Shown: one piece after another, positions 1-8,664 of the stretch
Numbering within the stretch: position 1 is the stretch's first letter
Layout of the letters: every line of letters starts with the position of its first letter
Source: Longispora fulva
GTDB lineage: Bacteria; Actinomycetota; Actinomycetes; Mycobacteriales; Micromonosporaceae
Length of the DNA stretch: 64,000 bases
NCBI RefSeq assembly: GCF_015751905.1
Contig: NZ_JADOUF010000001.1
Coordinates: 496,001-560,000, forward strand
Direction: 5' to 3'
Position numbers and translations under genes: made by a program
Notes under the pieces: model-generated
Told to the model about the DNA's origin: nothing
Database searches by the model: none
What the model saw: the letters and a program-made list of their open reading frames with translations, nothing else

Positions 1-469
1 GTTCGGAGGTGAAATTGCATACCCGAGAGGCCCGTGTACGACACGGGCCTTTGGTTGGCGAACTAAGCTACGAAGCGGGCGCTATCGCGACGACTGCCGA
101 CGCTTCGGATGGCGGATCTTTGGTTGGCCTCATTTTCATCACCCCGTGAATGTGGCACCCCATGTGAGGTACGCGTCATCATGTGACAGCGTCCAGCTGT
201 CCGCAAGGCCCATTAGCCCTACAAAACTGGGCAACACAGTCTCAGTCGCAGTGACATGCGTCACAACAAATCGTGGGTGGACTCGATACGGGGAAGTGAA
301 GTCCGTAGTTCCAGAGTCGGCGTTGAAACTGCCAGGGTCTGAATTTCCGCGCGGTCGAGATGATGGCCGGCTGGTCAGGCCCGGCACCTTCTGGCAGTTC
401 TGGAGCGGCCGTCAGCTTGACTGGCTTCGGGGTGCCGCCTCGCCCCAGTGATCATCTAGGATCGCTGGC
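1..469. other. Left-edge stretch without a supported gene
   Basis: No reading frame here has convincing actinomycete codon bias, a ribosome site or recognisable protein motifs. Bases about 130-340 look visibly less GC-rich than the rest of the window, which would fit a remnant of transferred DNA. The only clear structure is a hairpin near the left edge. I see nothing else in it. Confidence 0.5.
28..50. terminator. Hairpin, probable terminator of an off-window gene
   Basis: A perfect 10-bp stem (AGGCCCGTGT pairing with ACACGGGCCT) with a 3-base loop is followed by TTGGTT. It looks like the end of a transcription unit lying to the left of the window. Confidence 0.6.
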
Positions 470-1207
470 ATGGCGACGCGGCTGGTGCAGATCAACATGA
501 AGGCTCGGGACGACTCGGCTCTGGGCGGCTTCTGGGCGGCGGCGCTCGGCTGGGGGATCTCCAGCGAGGGACCCGGCGTGACGAACCTCGAACCCGAGGG
601 TTTCGTCTACCCCGACCCCGTCGCCGTCTGCATCGACCTCATCGTCTCCCCGGAACCCAAGACGGTGAAGAACCGCGTGCACGTCGACCTCGCCACCACC
701 TCGGCCGCCCATCAGGCGGAGCTGGTCGCGCGCCTGACCGCTCTCGGGGCGACACCCGCCGATGTGGGACAGGGCGACGTCCCATGGACGGTGATGGCCG
801 ACCCGGAGGGCAACGAGTTCTGCGTCCTGGAGCCCCGGGCGATCTACCGGGACACCGGCCCTATCGCGGCGGTGGTGGTCGACTGCGTGGATCCGCGCGC
901 CATGGCCAGCTTCTGGGGTCAGGCCATGGACTGGACCGTGGGCGAGGTGACCGACCACGGCGCGACACTGCGCTCCGCCGCGGGAGTCGGCCCGTACCTG
1001 GAGTTCGTTCGCACGCCCGAGCCGAAGACCGTGTGGAACCGGGTCCACCTCGACGTCCGCCCGTACCCGGGTGATGACGTGGAGGTCGAGGCGGCGAGGC
1101 TGCGGGCTCTCGGTGCCACCGCCGTCGACCTGGGTGACAGTGCGGTCTCGTGGCGGGTCCTCGCCGACCCGGAGGGCAACGAGTTCTGCCTCCTCGCCCC
1201 TGGCTGA
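470..1207 (+). CDS. Tandem VOC (glyoxalase-like) domain protein
   Basis: A 245-residue cytosolic protein made of two consecutive vicinal-oxygen-chelate modules of about 115 residues each. Each ends in nearly the same motif (ADPEGNEFCVLEP, then ADPEGNEFCLLAP), typical of the glyoxalase-like subgroup whose substrates are mostly unknown. One chain with two modules can form the complete fold that single-domain relatives make by dimerising. The ATG at 470 is used; no strong ribosome site precedes it, so a leaderless start is possible. It converges on the ATP-grasp ligase gene with a gap of about 60 bases. A role in metabolite binding or self-protection for that cluster is possible but unproven. 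Confidence 0.85.
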   Translation: MATRLVQINMKARDDSALGGFWAAALGWGISSEGPGVTNLEPEGFVYPDPVAVCIDLIVSPEPKTVKNRVHVDLATTSAAHQAELVARLTALGATPADVGQGDVPWTVMADPEGNEFCVLEPRAIYRDTGPIAAVVVDCVDPRAMASFWGQAMDWTVGEVTDHGATLRSAAGVGPYLEFVRTPEPKTVWNRVHLDVRPYPGDDVEVEAARLRALGATAVDLGDSAVSWRVLADPEGNEFCLLAPG

Positions 1208-1268
1208 CCCAACCCCGTCACACCCACGCCCCGTGCGGCCCGGTCCTCGGACGCCGTCATCGGGTCGC

Positions 1269-2609
1269 TCAGAGCTCGTTCAGCACTCTGCCCAGCTGCT
1301 CCTCGCGCTGGGACGTCTCCTCCCAGCCGCGGCCGACCACCACATACTCGACAGTGCCCGTCTCCTCGGTGGTGTCGTTGTAGATGATCACGCCATGGTC
1401 CGATCCCGGCGTGAACAGCAGCCCCTGCTCCTTCAGGGCCTTCGTGAGGATGGCGGACCCGGGCGCGGGCACGGCGATCCGCGAGGCGAGGACGTGGTGG
1501 TCGAGGTAGTCCTGGCCCAGCAGCCGTCGTCCGATGGTGTCGATGCCGGTCGTGCCGCCGACCCGCCCGTTGAACTCGTTGAACAGCAGTTCGCCCGACG
1601 CGGTGACGATCGCGTCGATGTTCATCGGCCCGTGGTAGCCGAGTTGCTGGGCGGCGATGGCGACCTGCTGCATGTACGCGCCCAGATGCGCGTGCAGCCG
1701 GGGTGTGAGGTTCTGTGGCGGGTAGACGCTGCCCTTCCACGTCTCGGCCATGCGCAGGTCGCTGTAGCTCATCAGCGTCGGCGCACCGACCCGCGGCACG
1801 GACATGTCAGCGGACAGTTCGCGGACCGACTCGTGGTAGACCTCGATGACGTTGCGCGCGGGACTGGCGCCGGCCGGTAGGTCGGGCACCTCCGTGAGAC
1901 CGAACGGCCGCAGCGCCGACGTGACCGTCGCGCGATCTGTCGCCGTCAGGTGAACCACGTAGTGGGCGCCGGCCTCCTTGCCACCCTCGACCGTGGTCAG
2001 CAGGATGTTGCCGTCTCCGCCAGCGTTCACGTCCTGTTTGACGATGACGGCGCCGGTGCGGGCGAGCAGTTCGGACACGCCGTCGACGAGCTCAGGTCCG
2101 CGGTCCACCACGCGCCCCTCCGGGACGGGGATTCCGAAGGCCGTGGCCATCGACCGGAAGACCGACTTGGAGTTGACGAGTTCCGCGGTGCCCTGTGCGA
2201 AACGTACGGACTCCTCCGCGCCGATGCCGAGCAGGCGCTCCCAGCCGGCGATGTCCCGGTCGTGGATGTAGGACTCCAGACGCCACGGGTCCGCGGCACT
2301 GTCGCCGCCGGACATGAGGCCGCGCAGGACCTCGGCGAGCTCGGGTCGCGCGCCGGGATACCAGCCATCGCCGGGGTGGTCGCGCAGGGAGAGCACAGTG
2401 GGGGGTGACGCGAGGCCGAGCAGGTCGGCGACGTACGACAGCCACGCGTCACTGACCCTGCCGGGCAGGATCGCTATGTCGCCGTCGTTCATCGACCACA
2501 GCATCCGGTTGGCGAGGAAGCGGTAGGAGTCCTTCGCGTCGTCGGGGACGTCATCCGGCCGGGCCGCCATCACACGGCTGGTCGAATTGGCGAACATCAA
2601 CTTTGGCAA
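1269..2609 (-). CDS. ATP-grasp peptide ligase, PGM1-related
   Basis: A 446-residue enzyme of the PGM1 type, the family that in pheganomycin biosynthesis joins an unusual amino acid to a peptide using ATP. The N-terminus (PKLMFANSTSRVM, then LANRMLW) fits the pre-ATP-grasp domain. Residues about 150-400 hold the ATP-grasp fold, with the lysine-bearing VIVKQDVNAGGDGN segment and the metal-binding stretch FNEFNGRVGGTTG. The start is set at TTG 2609 because GAGAGGA lies 6 bases upstream; a longer frame begins at 2675 but lacks a ribosome site. It diverges from a 2OG dioxygenase gene across about 200 bases. Family assignment is fairly sure; the substrate is unknown. Confidence 0.8.
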   Translation of the reverse strand: MPKLMFANSTSRVMAARPDDVPDDAKDSYRFLANRMLWSMNDGDIAILPGRVSDAWLSYVADLLGLASPPTVLSLRDHPGDGWYPGARPELAEVLRGLMSGGDSAADPWRLESYIHDRDIAGWERLLGIGAEESVRFAQGTAELVNSKSVFRSMATAFGIPVPEGRVVDRGPELVDGVSELLARTGAVIVKQDVNAGGDGNILLTTVEGGKEAGAHYVVHLTATDRATVTSALRPFGLTEVPDLPAGASPARNVIEVYHESVRELSADMSVPRVGAPTLMSYSDLRMAETWKGSVYPPQNLTPRLHAHLGAYMQQVAIAAQQLGYHGPMNIDAIVTASGELLFNEFNGRVGGTTGIDTIGRRLLGQDYLDHHVLASRIAVPAPGSAILTKALKEQGLLFTPGSDHGVIIYNDTTEETGTVEYVVVGRGWEETSQREEQLGRVLNEL

Positions 2610-2806
2610 CGGTCGTCCTCTCGGTGTGGCGTGGTGTCCACCGTTCCGTGCCGTCCGGGAAATGTCTTCTCCCACCGTGCTCTCATCGCCGGGTACTGGC
2701 TCTCATGACGCTCCGTGATGGCATTTCTGAAGAAGCGACGGCCCGCGGCCGCTCCTACCATGATGTCCGACTTACAGATCGCTTACCGTCGGGTCATGTG
2801 TAGGGA
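2610..2806. promoter_or_regulatory. Divergent promoter region of the ligase cluster
   Basis: About 200 bases separate the divergently transcribed ligase and dioxygenase genes, so both promoters should lie here. No strong inverted repeat or consensus promoter stands out by eye. Confidence 0.4.
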
Positions 2807-3718
2807 GTGGTGAAGGCCGTGAAATACGAATCCGCCATGTCCACGGTCATGGATGTCAGGTCCGAGTACATCCGGACCCGATGGGCGTTCGTCGACGGGG
2901 CGAGCATGGTCTCGCTGCTGAGTTCGCTCGGCGCGACGGACGAGGACTTCGAGCGGCTGAAGCTGGTGAGCGACCAGTTGGAGTCGGACCCGACGCTGCC
3001 GTTCCGCAAGAGCAGGAACGGGCGGATCTGCCTGGACCCGCGGACGCGACGGGGATACCGGCTGGAGACGCAGCCCTTCGTTCTCTCCCGCGAGGAGGAC
3101 TTCGTCCGGCACGACTCGGAGACGTTGCGCGGATTCGACGAGGTGCAGGACGACCTGCAGCTGAACACGGCGCTGCAGGCGATGCTCGTCTTCAAGTTCC
3201 TGGTCATCCACGGTGTCGACATCGCGCGCCGGCCCCGGCTGGACTACGGACGCGCCGAGTGGATCTGCACCCTGTTCAACCTGCGGACCGTCACGACCGC
3301 CGGCCTGCTGGGCGAGCCCGCGCTGGAGGGCGTGCACTCCGACGGGGTGGACCACACGATGACCACGTTCTTGTCCGCACGGAACATGACCGCCGACAGC
3401 GCGGAGACCTTCCTGCACGACATGAGGGAGGTCAACGGCATTCGGTGGAACGAGACGGATCCCGCGTTGGTCAGGGGTCGGGTGGGGCACCGCGACTTCC
3501 TGGACACCCTGCTGGTCGTCGATCACGAGTACAAGCACAGTGTCTCGCCGGTCTACCAGATCGACGACACGGAGTCGGCGCTGCGGGACATGCTCATCTT
3601 CTTCACCAGGAAGCCGACGGAGAAGGGGCACGTCTCGTTCCGGTACGACTCGGTCGCCCCGCACCGGACGCTGCCCATGTCGTTCGGCATGCCCGCGGCC
3701 CTCGCACTCGTGAACTGA
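2807..3718 (+). CDS. 2OG-Fe(II) dioxygenase, amino-acid hydroxylase type
   Basis: A 303-residue protein resembling the 2OG-Fe dioxygenase family that includes free L-isoleucine and other amino-acid hydroxylases. The iron-binding H-x-D is seen as GVHSDGVDHTM (residues about 180-190), and the distal histidine as VVDHEYKHSVSPV (about 235-247), followed by a basic residue region for 2-oxoglutarate. The first GTG (2807) has no ideal ribosome site; GTG 2819, with GGGAG about 11 bases upstream, is an alternative. It heads a plus-strand run with the GFA, PLP-lyase and MFS genes at very short spacing. The context suggests it hydroxylates an amino-acid building block; the substrate is inferred only. 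Confidence 0.75.
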   Translation: MVKAVKYESAMSTVMDVRSEYIRTRWAFVDGASMVSLLSSLGATDEDFERLKLVSDQLESDPTLPFRKSRNGRICLDPRTRRGYRLETQPFVLSREEDFVRHDSETLRGFDEVQDDLQLNTALQAMLVFKFLVIHGVDIARRPRLDYGRAEWICTLFNLRTVTTAGLLGEPALEGVHSDGVDHTMTTFLSARNMTADSAETFLHDMREVNGIRWNETDPALVRGRVGHRDFLDTLLVVDHEYKHSVSPVYQIDDTESALRDMLIFFTRKPTEKGHVSFRYDSVAPHRTLPMSFGMPAALALVN

Positions 3719-3730
3719 TCGGAGCACACG

Positions 3731-4144
3731 ATGACGCACGAGGAGACCATCGAGCGCGTGTGGTACGACGGCAGCTGTCACTGCGGCGGGGTGGTGTTCT
3801 CCGCGGCGGCCAGCCGAAACCTGACCATCACACTGTGCAATTGCGGGATCTGTTACCGGCACGGTCATCAGGAACTGATGGTCCCGGAGGAGCGGTTCAA
3901 ACTGATTCAGGGCCAGCAGTTCCTCAAGCCGTACCGGTTCGGCAACTGCATCGCCGACCACACCTTCTGCTCGGTCTGCGGCGTGCTGCCGTTCTACCGT
4001 CCCCGGTCGCATCCCACCGGCTACTTCAGTGTCAACGCGCGATGCCTCGACCTCGCCGCCGCGGAGCACATCGAGTTCGTGGAATTCGACGGTCAGAACT
4101 GGGAAGCGAGCATGGCGGCCAAAAAACACGTGTTGACGGAGTAG
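3731..4144 (+). CDS. GFA/CENP-V family zinc protein
   Basis: A 137-residue protein with the zinc-binding cysteine pattern of the glutathione-dependent formaldehyde-activating family: CHCGG near residue 16, CNCGICYRHGH near 36, and FCSVCG near 79. Family members bind structural and catalytic zinc and act on small thiol adducts; many have no known substrate. The ATG follows GATCGGAGCACACG, a good ribosome site. It starts 12 bases after the dioxygenase gene and ends 12 bases before the PLP enzyme, so it is almost certainly co-transcribed. In this setting it might handle a thiol adduct or formaldehyde released by an oxygenase, which is speculation. Confidence 0.85.
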   Translation: MTHEETIERVWYDGSCHCGGVVFSAAASRNLTITLCNCGICYRHGHQELMVPEERFKLIQGQQFLKPYRFGNCIADHTFCSVCGVLPFYRPRSHPTGYFSVNARCLDLAAAEHIEFVEFDGQNWEASMAAKKHVLTE

Positions 4145-4156
4145 GTGACGTAGCCG

Positions 4157-5335
4157 GTGTGGAGAGGTTCCGATGCCGTCACGGTCGACGCGCTGCGCGA
4201 GCGCGGTGGGCTCAAGTGGGCCATGGCCGGCCCGGGGATGCTGGCCGCGTGTGTCGCCGAGATGGACTTCGGGACCGCTCCCGAGGTCACGCGGGCGTTG
4301 CACGACGCGGTGGACCGCGGTCAGGTCGGCTACCTGGCGCCTGAGCTGACGGCGCGACTGGCCGGGGCGTGCGCCGCCTGGCATCACGACAGGTACGGAT
4401 GGGACCTGTCGCCCGAGGACGTGCGGCCGTTGCCGGACGTCATCCGTGCCCTGCACGTGGCCATCGAGTGCTTCTCCCGACCCGACTCCGCCGTCATCGT
4501 GCCGGTGCCCGCGTACCCGCCCTTCCTGGCCGTTCCCGGGTTGCTCGGTCGGCGCGTCCTCCAGATCGAGATGGTCGAGTCCGGGGGCCGCTACGCCTAC
4601 GACCTGGACGCGCTGGACCGTGCCTTCGCGGCGGGCGGGGGGCTGCTCGTCCTCTGCAATCCCCACAACCCCGTCGGCGCGGTCATGGCGACCGGTGAAC
4701 TCCTGGCCGTCGCGGAGGTCGTCGAGCGGCACCGTGGTCGGGTGTTCAGCGACGAGGTCCACGCGCCCCTCGTCTATCGCGGGCACCGCCACGTCCCGTA
4801 CGCGACCACCTGCGACGCGGCGGCGGAGCACACGGTGACGGCCACGTCGACGTCGAAGGCGTGGAACGTGGCGGGGCTGAAGTGCGCCCAGCTGTTGACC
4901 AGCAACGACACCGATCGGAAACGGTGGAGTCACCTCGGCCGGCTGCACACCGACGGCACCGCCACCTTGGGCGTGCTGGCCGCCACGGCCGCGTACCAGT
5001 CGGGTGGGCCGTGGCTCGACACGGTGCTCGCCCGACTCGACCACAACCGTCATCTGCTGGCCGAACTGCTCGGCTCGCACCTGCCGACGGTCCGCTACAC
5101 CCCACCCGAGGGCACCTACCTGGGCTGGCTCGACCTGCGCGACCACCCGCCGATACCGGACCTCGCCGAACGCGCGCGGGTGACCGTGATGGACGGCGTC
5201 GAGTTCGGCCCGCCCGGCGCGGGATTCCTCAGACTCAACTTCGCCACGACCCCCGCGATCCTCGCCGAGATCGTGCGACGGCTGGCGCACGCCGCGTGCG
5301 GTTCGGTCGATGACATCTCGGAGTCAGTCCATTGA
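4157..5335 (+). CDS. PLP-dependent enzyme, MalY/PatB C-S lyase type
   Basis: A 392-residue fold-type I PLP enzyme. The PLP lysine is in TSTSKAWNVAGLKCA (about residue 238), with CNPHNPVG and SDEVHAPLVY upstream as the usual cofactor-contacting motifs of the MalY/PatB group (cystathionine beta-lyase-like and related aminotransferases). The length is normal. The GTG at 4157 fits the spacing to the preceding gene. It lies within a short-gap operon that includes a dioxygenase and a peptide ligase, so it could make or cleave a non-protein amino acid or a thiol conjugate. The family cannot be split into lyase and aminotransferase by eye. Confidence 0.85.
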   Translation: MWRGSDAVTVDALRERGGLKWAMAGPGMLAACVAEMDFGTAPEVTRALHDAVDRGQVGYLAPELTARLAGACAAWHHDRYGWDLSPEDVRPLPDVIRALHVAIECFSRPDSAVIVPVPAYPPFLAVPGLLGRRVLQIEMVESGGRYAYDLDALDRAFAAGGGLLVLCNPHNPVGAVMATGELLAVAEVVERHRGRVFSDEVHAPLVYRGHRHVPYATTCDAAAEHTVTATSTSKAWNVAGLKCAQLLTSNDTDRKRWSHLGRLHTDGTATLGVLAATAAYQSGGPWLDTVLARLDHNRHLLAELLGSHLPTVRYTPPEGTYLGWLDLRDHPPIPDLAERARVTVMDGVEFGPPGAGFLRLNFATTPAILAEIVRRLAHAACGSVDDISESVH

Positions 5336-5394
5336 AGGTCACCCTGGAGGGCCATGATGAGCGGCATACTGCCCGAGCCGGCGCGGATCGCGTC

Positions 5395-6657
5395 ATGACC
5401 GTGCACGCGCAGGAGCGCGAACAGCCGGCCGACGACCTGCTCCGCTCCCATCGCGGTTTCCGGCTGCTGTTCGCCTCGGACGCGATCAGCCGCACCGGCG
5501 GCCAGGTCACCCTCGTCGCGCTGCCGCTGATCGCGGTGCTCGTACTGCACGCCTCCGCCCAGCAGGTGGGATTCCTGGTGATGGCGAGCACGCTCGCCTT
5601 CCTCGTCGTCGCGCTGCCGGCCGGGATCTGGGTGGACCGGCTGCGGCAACGGCCGGTGATGGTGGCCGCCGACCTGATCCGCGCGCTGGCGCTCCTGTCG
5701 GTGCCGGTGACCGTGGCGTTCGGAGCGCTCAGCCTCGAGCAGCTGTACGTGGTCGCCCTGGTGACCGGTGTCGGCAATGTCTTCTTCGACGTGGCGCAGC
5801 AGAGCTACGTCACGTACCTGCTGGGAAAGGACCGCCTGCTGGCCGGCTTCAGCAAGCTGGAGGTGGCGGGGAACGGGAGTCTGCTGGTCGGCTCGCCCGC
5901 GGCGGGGGCCCTGGTCCAGTGGATCACGGCCGCGGGCGCGGTGGCGTTCAACGCGGCCTGCCACCTGGTCTCCGCCGGGATGCTAGGCAGGATCCGGCCG
6001 CGGGAACCGGAGGTCCGACGGACCGGTGCGCGGCCGCGGCTGCACCGTGAGCTCGTCACCGGGCTGCGGTACGTCGTCGGTCAGCCGATTCTGCGGCGGG
6101 TCGCGCTGCACGGCATGATCGCCCTGTTGTTCGAGTACGCGCTGCTCACCGTCCAGCCGTTGCTGCTGGTGAACACACTCGGCCTGGGAGCCGCGGCCTA
6201 CGGCGTGGTGACCGGGGCCATCGCGGTCGGCGGGGTCGTCGGGAGCGTGTTCGCCAATCGCGTCGTCTCCAGACTCGGGATAGCCCGCACGCTGTGGTTG
6301 CCGTTCGCCGTGACGTTCCCGCTGCTCCTGCTCATGCCGCTGGTGGGCGGTGGCTGGCTGGTGGCGCTGTATCCCCTCGGCTACGCGGCCTACATCGGCG
6401 GCAGCGCCATCCAGAACGTCGCGCAGATCACCTATCGCCAGGCCGTCTGCCCGCCCGAACTGCTCGGGCGGATGAACTCCGCCATGCGGTTCCTGATGTG
6501 GGGCATGATGCCTGTGGGCGGGTTGCTCGGCGGCTTTCTGATCCAGGTCGTCGGGGAACGCTTCGCCCTGTGGGTGTGCGCCGTCGGGATGCTGGCCAGC
6601 GCCCTGCCCATGCTCGGGGGATCGGTCTTCCGGCTGCCCCGGGACGCCGGCATCTAG
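5395..6657 (+). CDS. MFS exporter (EntS-like)
   Basis: A 420-residue membrane protein with about 12 hydrophobic segments and the cytoplasmic loop motif GIWVDRLRQRPVM between segments 2 and 3, as in major-facilitator drug and siderophore exporters of the EntS/transmembrane-secretion-effector type. The frame is open further upstream to 5332, but only ATT is available there; the ATG at 5395 gives the expected N-terminus (MTVHAQ then a short cytoplasmic stretch before segment 1). It is the last gene of the ligase-linked operon, and likely exports the product or protects against it. Confidence 0.85.
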   Translation: MTVHAQEREQPADDLLRSHRGFRLLFASDAISRTGGQVTLVALPLIAVLVLHASAQQVGFLVMASTLAFLVVALPAGIWVDRLRQRPVMVAADLIRALALLSVPVTVAFGALSLEQLYVVALVTGVGNVFFDVAQQSYVTYLLGKDRLLAGFSKLEVAGNGSLLVGSPAAGALVQWITAAGAVAFNAACHLVSAGMLGRIRPREPEVRRTGARPRLHRELVTGLRYVVGQPILRRVALHGMIALLFEYALLTVQPLLLVNTLGLGAAAYGVVTGAIAVGGVVGSVFANRVVSRLGIARTLWLPFAVTFPLLLLMPLVGGGWLVALYPLGYAAYIGGSAIQNVAQITYRQAVCPPELLGRMNSAMRFLMWGMMPVGGLLGGFLIQVVGERFALWVCAVGMLASALPMLGGSVFRLPRDAGI

Positions 6658-6840
6658 CGCCGCGATCCCGGCGGGGCAGATCAAAGACCATTTTTCGGGT
6701 ACGTGGGGTGCGCGGGCGGTTCCCGTCCCGTCCCGTTCGTCAGCTGGCCGACAGTTCACCGGAAAAGATCACCGCGCGCCTGTACCGTCCCGCTACGGCG
6801 TGCCGCGCGACGAGGCACCGGGATCGACGAGGAGCCGACC

Positions 6841-7500
6841 ATGGCGACCAGGAAGTGTGTGCTCGTCCTAGCCGCCGTCGGCGTGCTGGCGGTCGGCGGC
6901 TGCGCGTCGGGCAGTACCCCGCCGGTGGCCGCGCCGCAGGGTGCGTCGCCGTCGAGCACCGCGTCGGCGACCGCGGCGGCGACCGCGGCGAAGACCGCTC
7001 CGGCCCCGGCGCCGAAGACCGTCGCGCCGCCCACCGGGGTCGCGGTCAAGGGCTGCACCACCGACCAGGTCAACGTGATCGTGGGGGAGAGCTCCGGGGC
7101 GGCCGGCACGCTCGTGCAGGAGATGGACGTGCACAACACGTCCGCCGTCACGTGCACCCTCACCGGGCGCCCGTTCGTCTCCGTGTACGGCAAGGTGCCG
7201 CAGGGCGGCGGCACGGTGGAGGCGACGCTGGGCGGCGTGGCCGTCGGCCAGATCCCGTCGACGTTCGGCCAGTTGGGCGCGGCAGCGACGCCGCAGAACC
7301 TGACGCACGGGGACTACGCGGTGTTCTTCCTGAAGTGGAGCCAGGTGCCGGTCGGTTCGAAGCCGTGCGACAAGGCCGACGGCTACGCCTTCCGCACCCC
7401 GGCGGACGCGAGTGTCAGCCACCTGGTCGCCTTCGCGTTCACGGTCTGCGGCGGCGAGGTCCAGGTCTCGAACTTCATGTCGAAGTCGTCCGGCTTCTAG
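6841..7500 (+). CDS. Lipoprotein with DUF4232 domain
   Basis: A 219-residue predicted lipoprotein. The N-terminus MATRKCVLVLAAVGVLAVGGC ends in a lipobox with the modified cysteine at residue 21. A low-complexity Ala/Thr/Pro linker (residues about 25-65) precedes a DUF4232-like domain whose hallmarks are the early GCTTDQV segment and paired cysteines. Such proteins are common on actinomycete membranes and have no established function. The start ATG follows GAGGAG at good spacing. It stands alone, ends in a hairpin, and appears to be its own transcription unit. Confidence 0.85.
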   Translation: MATRKCVLVLAAVGVLAVGGCASGSTPPVAAPQGASPSSTASATAAATAAKTAPAPAPKTVAPPTGVAVKGCTTDQVNVIVGESSGAAGTLVQEMDVHNTSAVTCTLTGRPFVSVYGKVPQGGGTVEATLGGVAVGQIPSTFGQLGAAATPQNLTHGDYAVFFLKWSQVPVGSKPCDKADGYAFRTPADASVSHLVAFAFTVCGGEVQVSNFMSKSSGF

Positions 7501-7505
7501 CGCAG

Positions 7506-7522
7506 AGGCCCCTTCAGGGCCT
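7506..7522 (+). terminator. Hairpin after the DUF4232 lipoprotein gene
   Basis: AGGCCC and GGGCCT form a 6-bp stem around CTTCA a few bases after the stop codon. It is short and lacks a strong T-run, so it may be a weak terminator. Confidence 0.45.
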
Positions 7523-7609
7523 TCCATCGACGCATCCACAACCTTGAGCGGACTTTGAGCGGTGCCCGCGACGCTGTGCGCAACTCGCACTCGTTCGCTC
7601 GGAGGCATC

Positions 7610-8632
7610 GTGACCGTCTGGATCGCCGACATCTCCAACTGGCAAGGGGACATCAACGCCGCCGGCATCGTCGCCGAGGGCTACGCCGCCGTGGTCTGCA
7701 AGGCCACCGAGGGCGGCGACTACACCGACCCGTGGTTTGACACGTACATCCCCGAGATCATCGGTGCCGGGGGCATTCCCGGCGCGTACCACTATCTGCG
7801 GGCCGGTGACGGCGGCGCGCAGGCCCGGCGGTTCCTCGACCGGATCCGCGCCCACGGCGGACCCGACGGCTGGCTCGTCCAACTCGACTGCGAGGCGGAC
7901 GGCGGACCGCCGGAGATGGCCGCGTTCATGGCCGAGTGGAACGCCGCGACCGGCGACCACCCGGTGCTGATCTACTCCGGAGCCTGGTGGTGGGACGACC
8001 ACACCGGCGGGTTCGACGGCTCCGCGCTCACGCCGTACCTGTGGCATTCCCACTATGTCGACGGCTCCGGATACGGCTCGCGGCTCTACGAGTCGGTGCC
8101 CGGTGACTGGTGGACGCCCGGCTACGGCGGATGGGACACGGCGACCATTCTCCAGTTCTCGAGCCACGGCCGGGTCGCCGGACAGGACATCGACGTGTCC
8201 GCCTACCGCGGCAGCCTCGACGACCTGCGCGTGCTCACCCGTGCCGGCACGCCGACCCCGATCCCGCCCGATCCCGACGCTGGAGGTTCCGTGTCCGACC
8301 TGTCCTACGCCCCGTTCGGCAAGCCCGCCGTGGTCGGCGACCGTGCCGCCGGTGTCATGCTCGCCGATCTGTGGGGAGCCGTGGCACTGGAGTCCAGCCC
8401 GTACCAGGCGAACACTCCGTTCCCCCTGGTCGCGCGGCTCCAACGCATCGAGGCGACGGTCAACGCCCTCGCCGCCGACATCGCGGCCATCCGGGCCGCG
8501 CAGGCGACCGGCGACGTCGACGTGAACGCCCTCGCCGCGGCACTCGCCCCGCACCTGCCCGCCGCGCCGACCGCCGCGGAGGTGGCCACCGCCGTGCGGC
8601 ACGACGCGGCCGCGCACCTCGCCCGCGACTGA
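7610..8632 (+). CDS. GH25 lysozyme with phage-endolysin-like tail
   Basis: A 340-residue glycoside hydrolase family 25 muramidase, cutting the MurNAc-GlcNAc bond. The catalytic region spans residues 1-210: DISNWQGD at the first strand and LVQLDCEADGG with the D-x-E pair. The C-terminal 90 residues hold a short helical segment and an ALAAALAPHLP/PTAAEVATAV repeat like those at the ends of actinophage endolysins. No signal peptide is seen, also phage-like. GTG 7610 is chosen for the GGAGG five bases upstream. It is followed within 35 bases by three co-directional genes of unknown family, so it may be part of a domesticated phage or particle cassette. Confidence 0.85.
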   Translation: MTVWIADISNWQGDINAAGIVAEGYAAVVCKATEGGDYTDPWFDTYIPEIIGAGGIPGAYHYLRAGDGGAQARRFLDRIRAHGGPDGWLVQLDCEADGGPPEMAAFMAEWNAATGDHPVLIYSGAWWWDDHTGGFDGSALTPYLWHSHYVDGSGYGSRLYESVPGDWWTPGYGGWDTATILQFSSHGRVAGQDIDVSAYRGSLDDLRVLTRAGTPTPIPPDPDAGGSVSDLSYAPFGKPAVVGDRAAGVMLADLWGAVALESSPYQANTPFPLVARLQRIEATVNALAADIAAIRAAQATGDVDVNALAAALAPHLPAAPTAAEVATAVRHDAAAHLARD

Positions 8633-8664
8633 GCCGGTCCGCCACTCCTGGAAAGGGAAATCCC

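Noticed and set aside
2705-2803. A 32-codon frame in the divergent ligase gap, considered as a precursor peptide for the PGM1-type ligase
   Set aside because: No ribosome site before its ATG and no repeat or leader-core pattern; it ends right at the dioxygenase start. Not enough to call a precursor.
2783-5290. Long minus-strand open frame (835 codons) opposite the dioxygenase-PLP operon
   Set aside because: Its composition (Arg, Val, Gln, His-rich, no family motif) is that of an antisense shadow in high-GC DNA; the opposite strand carries four genes with clear motifs.
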